Below, one piece after another: positions 1-8,337 of a stretch of 64,000 bases of DNA. The stretch is taken from positions 1,902,001 to 1,966,000 of the forward strand of contig NZ_CP053562.1 of NCBI RefSeq assembly GCF_002085925.2, written 5' to 3'. Below the pieces are notes generated by a model. It worked only from the letters and a program-made list of their open reading frames with translations. It was not told the origin of the DNA and searched no databases. The position numbers were made by a program, and so were the translations under genes. This DNA comes from Thioclava electrotropha. GTDB taxonomy: Bacteria; Pseudomonadota; Alphaproteobacteria; Rhodobacterales; Rhodobacteraceae. Each line of letters opens with the position of its first letter. Positions within the stretch are counted from its first letter, which is position 1.

Positions 1-1
1 C

Positions 2-319
2 GACGTCACGATCTGTCGCCCCGCTGATCCGATCGTAAAAGGCATCCCCAGTTTCCGTCTGAAGTCCGAGCAATATTATATGCTTACCGATCCGTCGAAC
101 GAGGTTCTCGCGACGACGACCTTCTCCGGCGATCACCTGTGGTGGATCGAAGGCACGGTGATCCCGGTCGTCTGGAAGCGGCGTTGGGACAAGGGACGCA
201 TCTTCTATTGCTCGATTGGCCACACGCTCGACGATCTGCGGGTCGATCAGGTGACCGAAATCATCCGGCGCGGGATGCGGTGGGCGGCGCGGGGGCGCTC
301 GCTCGAGGGTGCCCGATAA
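2..319 (+). CDS. ThuA domain protein, C-terminal part (5' end outside window)
   Basis: The reading frame is open from the window edge, so only the last 105 residues are seen. The segment IVKGIPSFRLKSEQYYML followed by SGDHLWWIEGTVIPVVWKRR and GRIFYCSIGHT matches the end of ThuA-family (trehalose-utilization-like, glutamine-amidotransferase-fold) proteins, which typically read 'P-V-V-W-x-R-x-W-G-K-G-R-V-F-Y...GH'. ThuA proteins are linked to oxidation or metabolism of disaccharides and related sugars; the exact substrate here cannot be inferred. The gene ends in degraded DNA, so it is either the last gene of a sugar cluster to the left or itself a stranded fragment. Confidence 0.75.
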   Translation, partial: DVTICRPADPIVKGIPSFRLKSEQYYMLTDPSNEVLATTTFSGDHLWWIEGTVIPVVWKRRWDKGRIFYCSIGHTLDDLRVDQVTEIIRRGMRWAARGRSLEGAR

Positions 320-940
320 AGACGGCAGTCAGGTGCGAAAACATCGATTTACTGATGCAAGCCGATGCGGTCTTGCGGTCACTGTATCAGTTGCTCTCAC
401 CGCCATATTTCGAAGACGACGAGGGTCGAGCGTCGTCGTTCCAGTCCGAGGTGAACGGGTTCGGCACGGTGAGCCTTGACCTGGATCTCGCACTCGCAAG
501 CGCGGCCACCGATCGCGAGGATGCTGTCAACGCCGGGCCTGGCGAGGTCGAAAGTGTGTGTCGTTCAATACTCATTTTAGATTGGGTGAGGCATTTCCCC
601 CCCAATAAGGAAGTGCATTTGCTCTGTAGCGCCGAAGCGCCCTGAATAGACCCGCTTGGCTTGTTGCCGGACCGCTCAGATGTCGATCCCTTGATCGCCA
701 ATGAAGTTTGGGAGGTTCTTTCTGGGCTGGCAAAGATTACGGGCGGAGGAGAGGTCCTTCGGACGCATGGCGGCGATGCCCATGGTCGCGAAAAGGGCAT
801 TGCGCCTGTTCATGCGCGGAGTGTCAGCTCGTTAGTTCATATGGCGAGCATCCCTGCGCTCTTCGTAGGCTCGGGGCTCATTAAGTGGCTTGCGCCGCCG
901 TTGGCGGCATGTTCCCGGCCTCCCCGACTAAGACGGGACG
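320..940. other. 620-bp stretch with no recognisable gene
   Basis: Open frames exist on both strands here, but their translations are Arg/Ser/Ala-rich with no family resemblance, and no start has a convincing ribosome binding site. Next to an IS relic and an integrase relic, this is best read as decayed accessory DNA. No hairpin terminator or repeat was noticed. Confidence 0.5.
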
Positions 941-1479
941 ATGATAAATCTCTTCTGGCTGACCGACGAACGGACCGCGCAACTTCAGCCACTCTTCTCG
1001 AGGTTCGCTACTCCCAAGTCGTTGGACAGGATTTGGTGGAAATCAAGCTGCTTGTTGCCCCTGCTGACCGGGTTGTTTGTTAGCATTGCTCTGCCAAACG
1101 GCCTACACAAGTGGTTGCTGGATCCGGTTCTTCATGTTCCCCGCCCAAATCATTGACGACACCGGCGCGGCAGCTCTTCTGGTTCGCCTGTCCCCGGTTC
1201 GACGCTATGACGCCGACTGGTTTCGTGAAGCTTCGCGGAGCGAAGGGGCGGGGGCTGCATTGCGGACCTCAAGTCGCGCAAGGTCGCCGGAAAATACGAT
1301 AAGCGGTGCTACAACGCCAAAACCGGATCGAGATCATGTTCGGTAGGTTTGAGGACTGGGTTCGACCGTTCTCTCGACCCAGTGCCGATCATGATCTCAC
1401 CGTAGCGATCCGCTAAGATAGATGTCCGAAGGTGTTCCTCTCCGCTATAGCGCTCGCCGCGACTGCCCTGTTCTGGTGA
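941..1479 (+). pseudogene. IS5-family transposase relic (frameshifted, internally deleted)
   Basis: The start (MINLFWLTDERTAQLQPLFS) matches the N-terminus of IS5/IS427-group transposases, which begin like 'M-x-x-L-x-W-L-T-D-E-Q-M-x-x-L-x-P-F-F'. Near 1208 another frame resumes with YDADWFREA, continues to YDKRCYNAK, and after a further shift gives RIEIMFGRFEDW. The last frame ends KVFLSAIALAATALFW and a stop at 1477-1479, the usual IS5 C-terminus. The central DDE core is largely missing and at least two frameshifts separate the parts, so the element cannot transpose. It marks the region left of the island as an old accessory zone. Confidence 0.75.
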
Positions 1480-1685
1480 TGCATCCTGAGCATAGGATGT
1501 GACCTGAGCCCATAGTCGGAAGCGCTTGAATCGGATTTGTTCGCGCCAATGGCGCGTCGTTTTCGTGTTCGTTTGAATCGCCCCTGAGTTCTCGGCGTCG
1601 GGTCTCTCGTTTGCCCATCGCTGCCGTTCGTCCAAGACGCAGCGAATGACCGCTCACCGCCCAAAAAGCGCCTGACACATCCCCG

Positions 1686-2393
1686 TCATACCCAAAGTGG
1701 CAGAGCATCGATTGCTGGGCGCATCAGGTTGGGTGGGGTCGGTTTGTGGTAAGTCTTCTCGTGAATATCGCGCCCTTCATGGCCCACGATGTCGCGAATG
1801 ATCTTATCGTCGATTGCCGCGTGTTCGAGTGCGTTCTGCACGTAATGGCGTAAGCTGTGGAAAGGTAGTGCCGCGCCGTCGGCACCCAGCGTGTCATCGA
1901 TGATCTGTCGCATCCGGCGTCCGAGTTTCTTGCCGTGCTTCCCGCTCTTGGGCTCCCGAAGGTCCAGAAACAGATCACGGTGCCCGGCACGCTTCATCTT
2001 CGTCACATGGTCGAGAAACCTGAGCTCGATCAGGCGCGCATGGATCGGCACGATACGACAGGAGGAGAGCGTTTTGACGTGGCGCATATCATCGAGCGGG
2101 TCGAGAGAGTCGAACCGGCGCAGCATCTGCAACTCTTCGATCTTCGCCCGCTCGCGCTTGATTACATCCGCCAGCCAGGCGCGCGCCTCTTGAGGGGAAA
2201 TCTCGGTCCTGATGATGCCGTCCATAAATGTGTCGCTCTCCGCACTAATCTTGCGTGCTAAGATAGTCGCCACACGGCGATCCGTCGTCCCCAAGGAGAG
2301 CTTCAGGTCAACGAATTTTGTGGAAAACACCCGGATTCGACGGCGCCATTGATAGGCAGTGCCGCGACGGGAGAGATGAGGTTGGCCGTGCAT
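1686..2393 (-). pseudogene. Tyrosine integrase relic with in-frame central deletion
   Basis: This 235-aa frame starts MHGQPHLSRRGTAYQWRRRI, closely resembling the start of the intact integrase at 21329-23215 (MLHSQPHLSKRGQTYQWRRK). After about 110 residues it jumps to the C-terminal catalytic part (IVPIHARLIEL, RRMRQIIDDTLG, FHSLRHYVQNAL, HEGRDIHEKTY). Roughly 390 residues of the intact protein, including the segment with the first catalytic Arg, are absent, so it should not recombine DNA. It retains HxxR and a C-terminal Tyr. Its start lies 125 bp from the att copy at 2518, almost the same as the 122 bp between the intact integrase and its tRNA. It is therefore probably the remnant of an earlier element of the same family. 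Confidence 0.8.
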
Positions 2394-2517
2394 GGTCTTG
2401 CGTCGTCCTTGTTTCGGACGGACCCACGCAAAACTCGGGTAATGGAACACCCATATGCCACACCTACGAAGCCATGAAAGGCTTTTTGTAGCTAAATCAA
2501 CACCCGAGAGGGGAAGA

Positions 2518-2538
2518 TGGCTCCGGCGGTAGGGATCG
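2518..2538 (+). repeat. Left attachment-site copy (21-bp direct repeat of tRNA-Asn 3' end)
   Basis: The 21 bases beginning TGGCTCCGGCGGTAGGGATC are identical to 23337-23357, the 3' end of tRNA-Asn including its CCA. After base 2538 the sequence no longer matches the tRNA. This is the signature expected of a tyrosine-recombinase insertion into a tRNA gene, and it sets the left border of a 20.8-kb island. Confidence 0.85.
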
Positions 2539-2603
2539 GAGCCAACTTTGAGACCATCTAACCTATTGAAAATATTTGATTCAGGCTCCGCTCGAACTCC
2601 GCT

Positions 2604-2636
2604 GGTGTGACAGGTTGGTGTGACAGTTGTCACACC
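2604..2636. repeat. Cluster of three 9-bp arm-type repeats, left island end
   Basis: GGTGTGACA occurs at 2604-2612 and 2617-2625 (13-bp period) and inverted as TGTCACACC at 2628-2636. The same motif, again with a 13-bp period, lies at the right end (23261-23282). Its position 66-98 bp inside the att copy is typical of integrase arm sites or excisionase sites. The assignment is by position only. Confidence 0.6.
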
Positions 2637-2671
2637 GCTTTTCGTGGTCAAAAGAGGCCTGATGTTCGACC

Positions 2672-4789
2672 CTATCGTGCGAACGTATCATCCACACAAG
2701 AAGGTGTAACTTCAACGGATGCACCGTCGGGCGCTTTCCAGCATCTTGTGAGTTCATGCCCCTTAAGTTCTCGACGCTCACAAAGCACTTCAGCCATCGC
2801 TTCCAACCCCTCACGCCGCTCGTTGAGGATCTCCGTGGCGCGGGCTTCCGCCTTGCTCAAGCGGCGGCGCACCTTCGCGTAAACGGTTTGGTTCTGAAGG
2901 GTGAGGTGGTCGGGTTGGTCGAGCCAGAGCTGTTCATGATGGCCGAGGCCGAGGCGCGTTTCGATGGCGATCGCCAGTCGCGTTGCCTGGGCGAGATCCG
3001 AGGCTTGTGTGCCGCCCGCGCCGCTCGAGACCTGGCCGAGGATCAGTGCCTCGGCGGCCCGCCCGGCGAGCATGTAGGCAATTTGATCGTCATAGTCGCT
3101 GTCCGTGTGAATCGCGCGAGTTGCGATAGAATGCACTTCGCCGCCATCGCCGTGTCGGATCAGGACGCGCTCGATTTTGCCGAGCTTGAGCACATCGAAT
3201 ACGATCGCGTGTCCGCATTCATGAAGTGCGATGCGGCGATCGGCATCTGGCGTGGCGCATGCGTGGTTCAGATGCGGGCTCAGATCGGCGGGCTGCCAAG
3301 GGCGATCATTCGCGCGCGCTTCGGACCGGGAAGCACGGATCGCGGCATCGAGATCGGCCGCGCTCAGCCCGACAGCCTGTTGCGCCAGAGGACGCAAATC
3401 GGCCTCGCCGTGATCGCAATGCGTCTGCAGGATGCCCAGCAGCGCCTCTGCATCAGGCAGAGGCATTTCGAGGTGCAGATCGAAGCGTCCGGGGCGGAGC
3501 AGGGCCGGGTCGATCGCTGCACGATCGTTCGTCGCGCCGATCAATAACACGCCCTCGGTGCGGGCGGCCTTATCGATCTCTTCGAGAAAGCCGGTCACGA
3601 CTTGACGGTGATATGTCCTGCCGTGCCGGTCGCGATCGAAGCGCGAGCCAGCGGCGTCGATCTCGTCGAGAAACAGGATCGAAGGAGCGGCGGCGCGGGC
3701 CTTGGCGAATGTCTCGCGCATCGCGGCGAGCATATCGCCCAGATGTCCGGCCGCTTGCCATTCTGCAAGCGAGCTTTGGAAGAAAGGCACGTTTGCGCTC
3801 ACACCCATCGCGCGGGCCAAGTGGGTTTTGCCGGTGCCGGGTGCGCCGTAAAGGAGCAAAGATCTTGTGAGTTCGCTCCAAGCGACCTTTCCGTCTTTCC
3901 AAAGTTGTAGGTCTGCGACCATGCGCCGTGCTGTGCGCAAAGCGCTGCCGTCGCCCCGGATCGTATCGAGCGAAGGGGTGCCTGCGATGGGGCGGGGCAG
4001 GGCGGCATCGAGGCGGCTCAAGGCGTCGGCGGCGGAGGGTGCGCGAAAAGCAAAGGCCCATGCGAGCGGGGAGATTTCCGCAAGCGCGGTGTCGTCGGGC
4101 AGGGCAGAGAATTGGGCCGAGACGGTCGGGGTATCGGCATAGGTCATCAGAACCTGTGCGACAGCGATCTGGCGATTGAAAGAGGAGAGGCGCAGCGGGG
4201 GCGTTCCGCTCAGATTGGGCGGCGCCGATTTCCCTTGGGCGAAGAGCAGAAGGATCGGTTCGGGCTTCGCTAGCAGGTCCGAGAGATCAGAGCGGTCTGT
4301 GAGCGTGACGATGCGCAGGTTTGAGCCGGAGCGGCGGGCGTCCATGTTGCGGCCCAGGCACGTCACATGCGCGGGAATGAAGCCGTATCGAATGACCGTC
4401 GCGAGCGGATCGATCATCTCAGGCGGCACCTCGAGGATCGTGAGCGCCTTCGGCGCGAAAAGCGCGTCGATCCGTTCGGCACTCTCGAAGGTGGCGGCGA
4501 GTTGCAACGCAAGGCTCAGGTCTCGAGCGGGAAGGATCGCGCCGGGCAGGGCGGCGAGCGCTTCCTGTGTCGCTTCCTCATCTGCGCAGAGATCGGCATC
4601 GACTTGCGCCTCGGCCTCCTCGAACGCGTCGAAATCGTCAAAAGAATCGCCATAGTCGCTCATTTTACGCGTGCGAGCAGCTGGTGAGCTCTTGGCCGAT
4701 CGCGCGCTTGCAGCGGCTTTTTCCTGAAGACGAAGGATGGCGGTGCGCGCGAGCGGCCCCCAGGTGGGTGAAAGAGTGGGGAGAGTCAT
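2672..4789 (-). CDS. FtsH-like AAA+ / M41 metalloprotease without membrane anchor
   Basis: The 705-aa protein has an AAA+ ATPase domain (Walker A GAPGTGKT near residue 315, Walker B LFLDEID near 372, and a DPALLRPGRFD segment containing the arginine finger region) followed by an M41 peptidase domain. The zinc motif HECGH lies near 523 and the third ligand Asp near 598 in GGTQASDLAQAT, so the catalytic set looks complete. True FtsH is anchored by two N-terminal transmembrane helices; none is visible here, and the first 290 residues are a different, partly acidic domain. It is probably a soluble ATP-dependent protease of mobile-element type; the substrate is unknown. The start at 4789 has AAAGGA upstream and is preferred to one 22 codons earlier. 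It lies downstream of the GIY-YIG gene on the same strand. Confidence 0.8.
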   Translation of the reverse strand: MTLPTLSPTWGPLARTAILRLQEKAAASARSAKSSPAARTRKMSDYGDSFDDFDAFEEAEAQVDADLCADEEATQEALAALPGAILPARDLSLALQLAATFESAERIDALFAPKALTILEVPPEMIDPLATVIRYGFIPAHVTCLGRNMDARRSGSNLRIVTLTDRSDLSDLLAKPEPILLLFAQGKSAPPNLSGTPPLRLSSFNRQIAVAQVLMTYADTPTVSAQFSALPDDTALAEISPLAWAFAFRAPSAADALSRLDAALPRPIAGTPSLDTIRGDGSALRTARRMVADLQLWKDGKVAWSELTRSLLLYGAPGTGKTHLARAMGVSANVPFFQSSLAEWQAAGHLGDMLAAMRETFAKARAAAPSILFLDEIDAAGSRFDRDRHGRTYHRQVVTGFLEEIDKAARTEGVLLIGATNDRAAIDPALLRPGRFDLHLEMPLPDAEALLGILQTHCDHGEADLRPLAQQAVGLSAADLDAAIRASRSEARANDRPWQPADLSPHLNHACATPDADRRIALHECGHAIVFDVLKLGKIERVLIRHGDGGEVHSIATRAIHTDSDYDDQIAYMLAGRAAEALILGQVSSGAGGTQASDLAQATRLAIAIETRLGLGHHEQLWLDQPDHLTLQNQTVYAKVRRRLSKAEARATEILNERREGLEAMAEVLCERRELKGHELTRCWKAPDGASVEVTPSCVDDTFAR

Positions 4790-4867
4790 TGGATCAGTCC
4801 TTTGAAAGGGTAGGGGAGGCCTCCCGCCGGAGCGAGAGGTTTTGTCGTGGCGCATTGTCGGCGTGGT

Positions 4868-5863
4868 TCAGGTCTTGCGCATACGCTTGGATCGCGACCT
4901 GCTGCGGGTCCGGCTGCGTTCGGCCGCGCGGTTTTCCTTCCGCGCGATGCGATGCATCTGGCGAAGGATCGTCTCTTCGAGACCGGCTCGATAAAGCTCA
5001 GACTTGACCTTGAGCAGATCGGTGAACTCCTCCGGTGCCACCAGTTCGTCGGGGAACTCGGCCATGAGCCACTTGTGCAAACGCTTCTCGACGCGCTGCG
5101 CGTGACGCCCGGTTCGCATCGGCACCTTTAGGAGCAGCTCGCGCGGCAAATCGGGATGGCGGTGAAGCTGGTATTTCATGCGCGAGTCCGGATTGCGCGA
5201 GAAGCCGAGCTTGATCGCGCTGCTCCCGGTTTCGAGCTTGAACTTCATCGCATACAAGAAGCTCGGCCCTGTCGCCCAGCTCTCGCCACAACCGGGGCAG
5301 GTGAAGCGCCCGGTCTGCATGTTGGCACGGGCGATCCGCGCCTCGGCTCCACACCCCTCGGCATGGCGATAGAGCCGATAGTTCCGATTGCCCTGCGGGT
5401 CCGGTCCGACCAACTCCCAGCCCTCCAGCGCCGCTTCTTCCTGTTCTCGCTCGTGGTGGCAGATTTCGCAGCGCGCACCGGTTTCGCCCTGCGCCATGCG
5501 CTCGACGAGTTCAAACTGACGACGGATTTCGTGACCGCAGGACGCGCGGTAGAAAGCATACTTCCGGTCGGAAGGATCGCGACGGAGCATCTCAAGCCCG
5601 GCCCTTCTCGCTGTCTCGCGCCAGCGCGCCTCGACGCAATGCGGGCATTCTGGCTGGAAGTTCAGCACGACAAAGAGGCGACTGACATGCAGCCCGCCGC
5701 AGCTCTTGCATTCGAGCGCGAGGCTGTATCTGTCCTTCACCCGAGCGACGATACGGTAGCCCTTTGTCTCGGCGGCATCGCTCCAGTGCGCGTGGATTTC
5801 GCCGGGCTGGACCGCATGGTCTTCGCAGCGAATGTGCAGAATGATCGGTTGATGCTGGGTCAT
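4868..5863 (-). CDS. GIY-YIG (T5orf172/Mug113-like) protein with zinc-ribbon region
   Basis: This 331-aa protein has several Cys pairs in its first 200 residues (CKSCG, CPHC, CEICH, CPGCG), indicating zinc ribbons. They are followed by FLYAMKFK...IKLGFSRNPDSRMKYQL, the pattern of the GIY-YIG subfamily found in phage T5 orf172 and Mug113 proteins. The tail is strongly basic (RSRTRSRSRSKRMRKT) and may bind nucleic acid. The expected role is a DNA- or RNA-binding endonuclease; targets are unknown. The start at 5863 is supported by AAGGAGGG. It sits between the FtsH-like gene and a hypothetical gene, all on the minus strand, so the three may be co-transcribed. Confidence 0.65.
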   Translation of the reverse strand: MTQHQPIILHIRCEDHAVQPGEIHAHWSDAAETKGYRIVARVKDRYSLALECKSCGGLHVSRLFVVLNFQPECPHCVEARWRETARRAGLEMLRRDPSDRKYAFYRASCGHEIRRQFELVERMAQGETGARCEICHHEREQEEAALEGWELVGPDPQGNRNYRLYRHAEGCGAEARIARANMQTGRFTCPGCGESWATGPSFLYAMKFKLETGSSAIKLGFSRNPDSRMKYQLHRHPDLPRELLLKVPMRTGRHAQRVEKRLHKWLMAEFPDELVAPEEFTDLLKVKSELYRAGLEETILRQMHRIARKENRAAERSRTRSRSRSKRMRKT

Positions 5864-5989
5864 GCTCGACCCTCCTTGTGAACGTGCAGGGGAAAACGGG
5901 CGCGGTAACCCGCGCTCGGCATTTTCGTGGAATCTCTGGTTGAGAGAGGCATGCATCCCGGCCGGAACAGCGCCGGGAATGCGATCGGC

Positions 5990-6481
5990 TCAGAGTGTCG
6001 CGGAGGCTTCGACCGGCTCGTCGGTATAGAGGTCGAGCAACTGATCGAAAAGGATCAGCATCCGTTTGAGCAGGAAATTCACTTCGCGATCGGTGTCGCA
6101 AACCTCGGGCACGAGAAGGTCGCTCCCGCGCCGCCGCACGAGATCGCGGAAGCGTTCGCGGTGTTCGCCGTCCTCGTCCAGAAGCGCGAGGCGAATACCG
6201 AAGGTGAGGAGTTTGAGCGGCTTCTCGACCGGCACGCGCGGCGTCAGTTCGAGGATCTGATCCTGCAGTTGCAGCATCGTGCCCTGGGCTTCGTCGGAGG
6301 CCCTCTGCCAAGCCGCGAAAGCCGGATCCCAGCTCTCGGTGCGGGACAGGTCGTGTTCGTAGTCGAGGAACTCAGCGAGGGCCTCGAAGAACTGCGGGAA
6401 GAGGGTCAGGATCCGCGGTTCCTGATCGTCGGTTGCGTCTTCTTTTGCCAGAAGCTGCGTGATAAGCGGGTAGGTAGCCAT
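5990..6481 (-). CDS. Hypothetical acidic protein (163 aa)
   Basis: I do not recognise this protein. It starts MATYPLITQLLAKEDATDD with AAGGAG at a good distance, is acidic and rich in Leu, Phe and Asp/Glu, and looks largely helical with no membrane segment or signal peptide. It is the first gene of the minus-strand set leading to the GIY-YIG and FtsH-like genes, and it is divergent from the ribbon-helix-helix gene at 6604. It may be an adaptor or a regulatory partner of that set, but that is only inferred from position. Confidence 0.6.
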   Translation of the reverse strand: MATYPLITQLLAKEDATDDQEPRILTLFPQFFEALAEFLDYEHDLSRTESWDPAFAAWQRASDEAQGTMLQLQDQILELTPRVPVEKPLKLLTFGIRLALLDEDGEHRERFRDLVRRRGSDLLVPEVCDTDREVNFLLKRMLILFDQLLDLYTDEPVEASATL

Positions 6482-6553
6482 GGTTTTCTCCTTGGACGAG
6501 AGAGCTGGGGTTAGAGCGTTGGCGGGAGCTGCAACTCTTGCCTTCGCTCGCAT

Positions 6554-6566
6554 AACATGTAATGTT
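6554..6566. promoter_or_regulatory. Candidate operator (inverted repeat) between divergent genes
   Basis: The perfect inverted repeat AACAT-GTA-ATGTT lies in the 122-bp gap between the hypothetical gene at 6481 and the ribbon-helix-helix gene at 6604. TGTAAT is also present twice (6558-6563 and 6566-6571). Ribbon-helix-helix repressors commonly bind short repeats in their own promoter, so this is a sensible site for autoregulation of both directions. Confidence 0.4.
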
Positions 6567-6603
6567 GTAATCACAAAGTCAATCCCCTTTGTGAGGAGTT
6601 TTC

Positions 6604-6795
6604 ATGTCAGAGAAGAAAAAGATGGGCCGACCGCCAGCAGGAACGGAACCCGTCATGGTCCGCATGACCCATGAAATGGTCGAGGCGATCGACACCTATC
6701 GGCGCATCGCGGAAGATCTGCCGACACGGCCGGAAGTTATCCGGCGGGCGGTCGAGGCATACTTGGACAAGAAGATGAAAGAGCTCGGCGAATAG
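6604..6795 (+). CDS. Ribbon-helix-helix (CopG-like) regulator
   Basis: This 63-aa protein reads KMGRPPAGTEPVMVRMTHEM followed by two helices (VEAIDTYRRIAEDLPTRPEV and IRRAVEAYLDKKM). A short basic strand then two helices ending in an R-x-A-V-E-x-Y-L pattern is the CopG/MetJ ribbon-helix-helix fold. It should act as a dimeric DNA-binding repressor. GTGAGGAG precedes the start. It is divergent from the minus-strand FtsH-like/GIY-YIG set and probably controls it through the repeat at 6554-6566. Confidence 0.75.
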   Translation: MSEKKKMGRPPAGTEPVMVRMTHEMVEAIDTYRRIAEDLPTRPEVIRRAVEAYLDKKMKELGE

Positions 6796-7079
6796 TGGAC
6801 TGCTGTTGTGTCAAGAAGCGGCGATCCCGCGAAGTCACCCGAGTTTGACAGTCTCAGAGACTCGCGGGATGTAGCGAGCGGCCGATGGCGGTCGTGTCCC
6901 CATCAGGTCTGGCGAAGGGCTGGTTCTAGCCGGGAGCACCGGCCGCTGCTGCTTACAAGGCGACCGACCCGCTGCGTCGCCGCATGACTGCTCCGCGCCC
7001 AAGTTGACTAATGCTCCACGCGCATTGAGAGCGCCCGTCGAATGGGCTACTACGCCCTAGTCGACGCCGGAGGGGACGA

Positions 7080-7913
7080 ATGTTCAATTTGATTGTTTCA
7101 GGACGAGTGGAAAATGACCGTCGCGGCTTCATTATGGCCGAGCGGGTCTTTGGATATACGACCGACGAGGTCAAGAACCAGTTTGTGAACGACACGAGTA
7201 TTGATTTTCAATCCGTTTTGAAATTCCCCACACTTCTGATGGAGGAAGGCAGGGGCGACGAGGTGGCGCGTATTGCGTGGCTCTCGCGGGTGACGCGGAA
7301 AGGCTCTGACTACCAGCTTGACTACACCATTGATCCTGACCTACCCAAGTTAACCAATGCCGACATTGATGCGCTTCAATCTGAACTTGATATGCACGAT
7401 TGGGAGCTGGGAACCAACCACTGGGCGATTAAAGACGTTGACCTTTTCGAGGTTTTATTTCGCAAATCGACCGGGAAGCGAGTTGCTCCGACTGTATTTC
7501 AGTTGAGTGAAAAGCCAATCAATCCGAAACTTGTGTCCTTCATGATGCCATTTTCGGGGCAATTCACATCGGTCTATCAGGACGTAAAGGCCGCCCTTGA
7601 AGCAGACGGCTACCAGTGCCAGCGAGCAGATGATATGTGGGTTCACGCCCACATCATGACTGACATTATTGAGTTGATTTGCACCTCGGCGGTTATCGTC
7701 TGCGATCTGTCTGGCAAAAACCCCAATGTGTTTTACGAGGCGGGAATTGCCCACACACTCGGGAAAGAGGTTATCCTGATTACTCAGTCGCACGACGATG
7801 TTCCCTTTGATCTGCGTCCGATCCGCTATCTGGATTACCTGAACAACGGGGAAGGCCGAGCCAAACTCGCGAACGACATTCTTGCTCGTGTTCAGGCCGT
7901 CACGAATCCCTAA
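7080..7913 (+). CDS. TIR / nucleoside-deoxyribosyltransferase-like protein
   Basis: The protein is 277 aa long. The C-terminal half has the Rossmann-like pattern of TIR-like and nucleoside 2-deoxyribosyltransferase-like proteins: LVSFMMPFSGQFTSVYQDV, an IMTDIIELICTSAVIVCDL segment, then GKNPNVFYEAGIAHTLGKEV. The Asn-Pro-Asn-Val-Phe-Tyr-Glu stretch holds the Glu that is catalytic in such folds. The N-terminal 140 residues are unfamiliar. Related domains cleave NAD or nucleotides or sense modified nucleotides in anti-phage systems; a defence role is inferred from the island context. GGAGGGG lies just before the start. It stands alone, with about 280 and 420 bp of non-coding DNA on either side, and its base composition is less GC-rich than the chromosome. 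Confidence 0.65.
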   Translation: MFNLIVSGRVENDRRGFIMAERVFGYTTDEVKNQFVNDTSIDFQSVLKFPTLLMEEGRGDEVARIAWLSRVTRKGSDYQLDYTIDPDLPKLTNADIDALQSELDMHDWELGTNHWAIKDVDLFEVLFRKSTGKRVAPTVFQLSEKPINPKLVSFMMPFSGQFTSVYQDVKAALEADGYQCQRADDMWVHAHIMTDIIELICTSAVIVCDLSGKNPNVFYEAGIAHTLGKEVILITQSHDDVPFDLRPIRYLDYLNNGEGRAKLANDILARVQAVTNP

Positions 7914-8337
7914 AAGACCTTCCCCGACCCTGCCTTCATGGTCGACTGAGCACTCAAGTTCATAGAACTAATACGCGGTTGCCGCGAACGGCATTTCTGT
8001 CCGCACAGTAGACCTCGGCGTGCCCAACCTTGCTGCACATTGGCCTTGATGACCGGTTCGGAGTCGCAGCGCCGCAGCGCTGATCCTTCGGGCGAATGTC
8101 CGGAGAGGGCCGTTCACTGCGCCCAAACAGGAAGGCCGGGGAGCGGACCTTCGCTGCGTCTTGGATCAATGATCGCAAAGCGCAAACAAGCGGATGATCC
8201 GTCGGGAACAAGTCACCAGCCCTTTCCAAGAAATTCTCCCTCGATCACTAGGGGCGCAACCCTAGACATGGCTCCGTCATGTCCGCTATGTCGATTAGGC
8301 CTCCATCAGCGTGGCTAGGACAAAATAGGGATAGCAA
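7914..8337. other. 424-bp intergenic stretch, no gene seen
   Basis: No frame on either strand here has a plausible start and family resemblance. The end of the stretch should hold the promoter of the two-gene ATPase unit starting at 8338, but no clear -35/-10 pair could be picked out. Confidence 0.4.

Noticed and set aside
139..1083. Open frames between the ThuA fragment and the IS relic
   Set aside because: Low-complexity translations, weak starts and overlap in several frames; treated as decayed DNA.
1686..2651. Integrase relic read as a full 321-aa gene
   Set aside because: The extra 86 residues run through the att copy and arm repeats; the homologous start is at 2393 and the central domain is missing.
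7914..8337. Riboswitch or small RNA in the gap before the ATPase unit
   Set aside because: Some short palindromes occur, but no known riboswitch core or terminator hairpin was recognisable.
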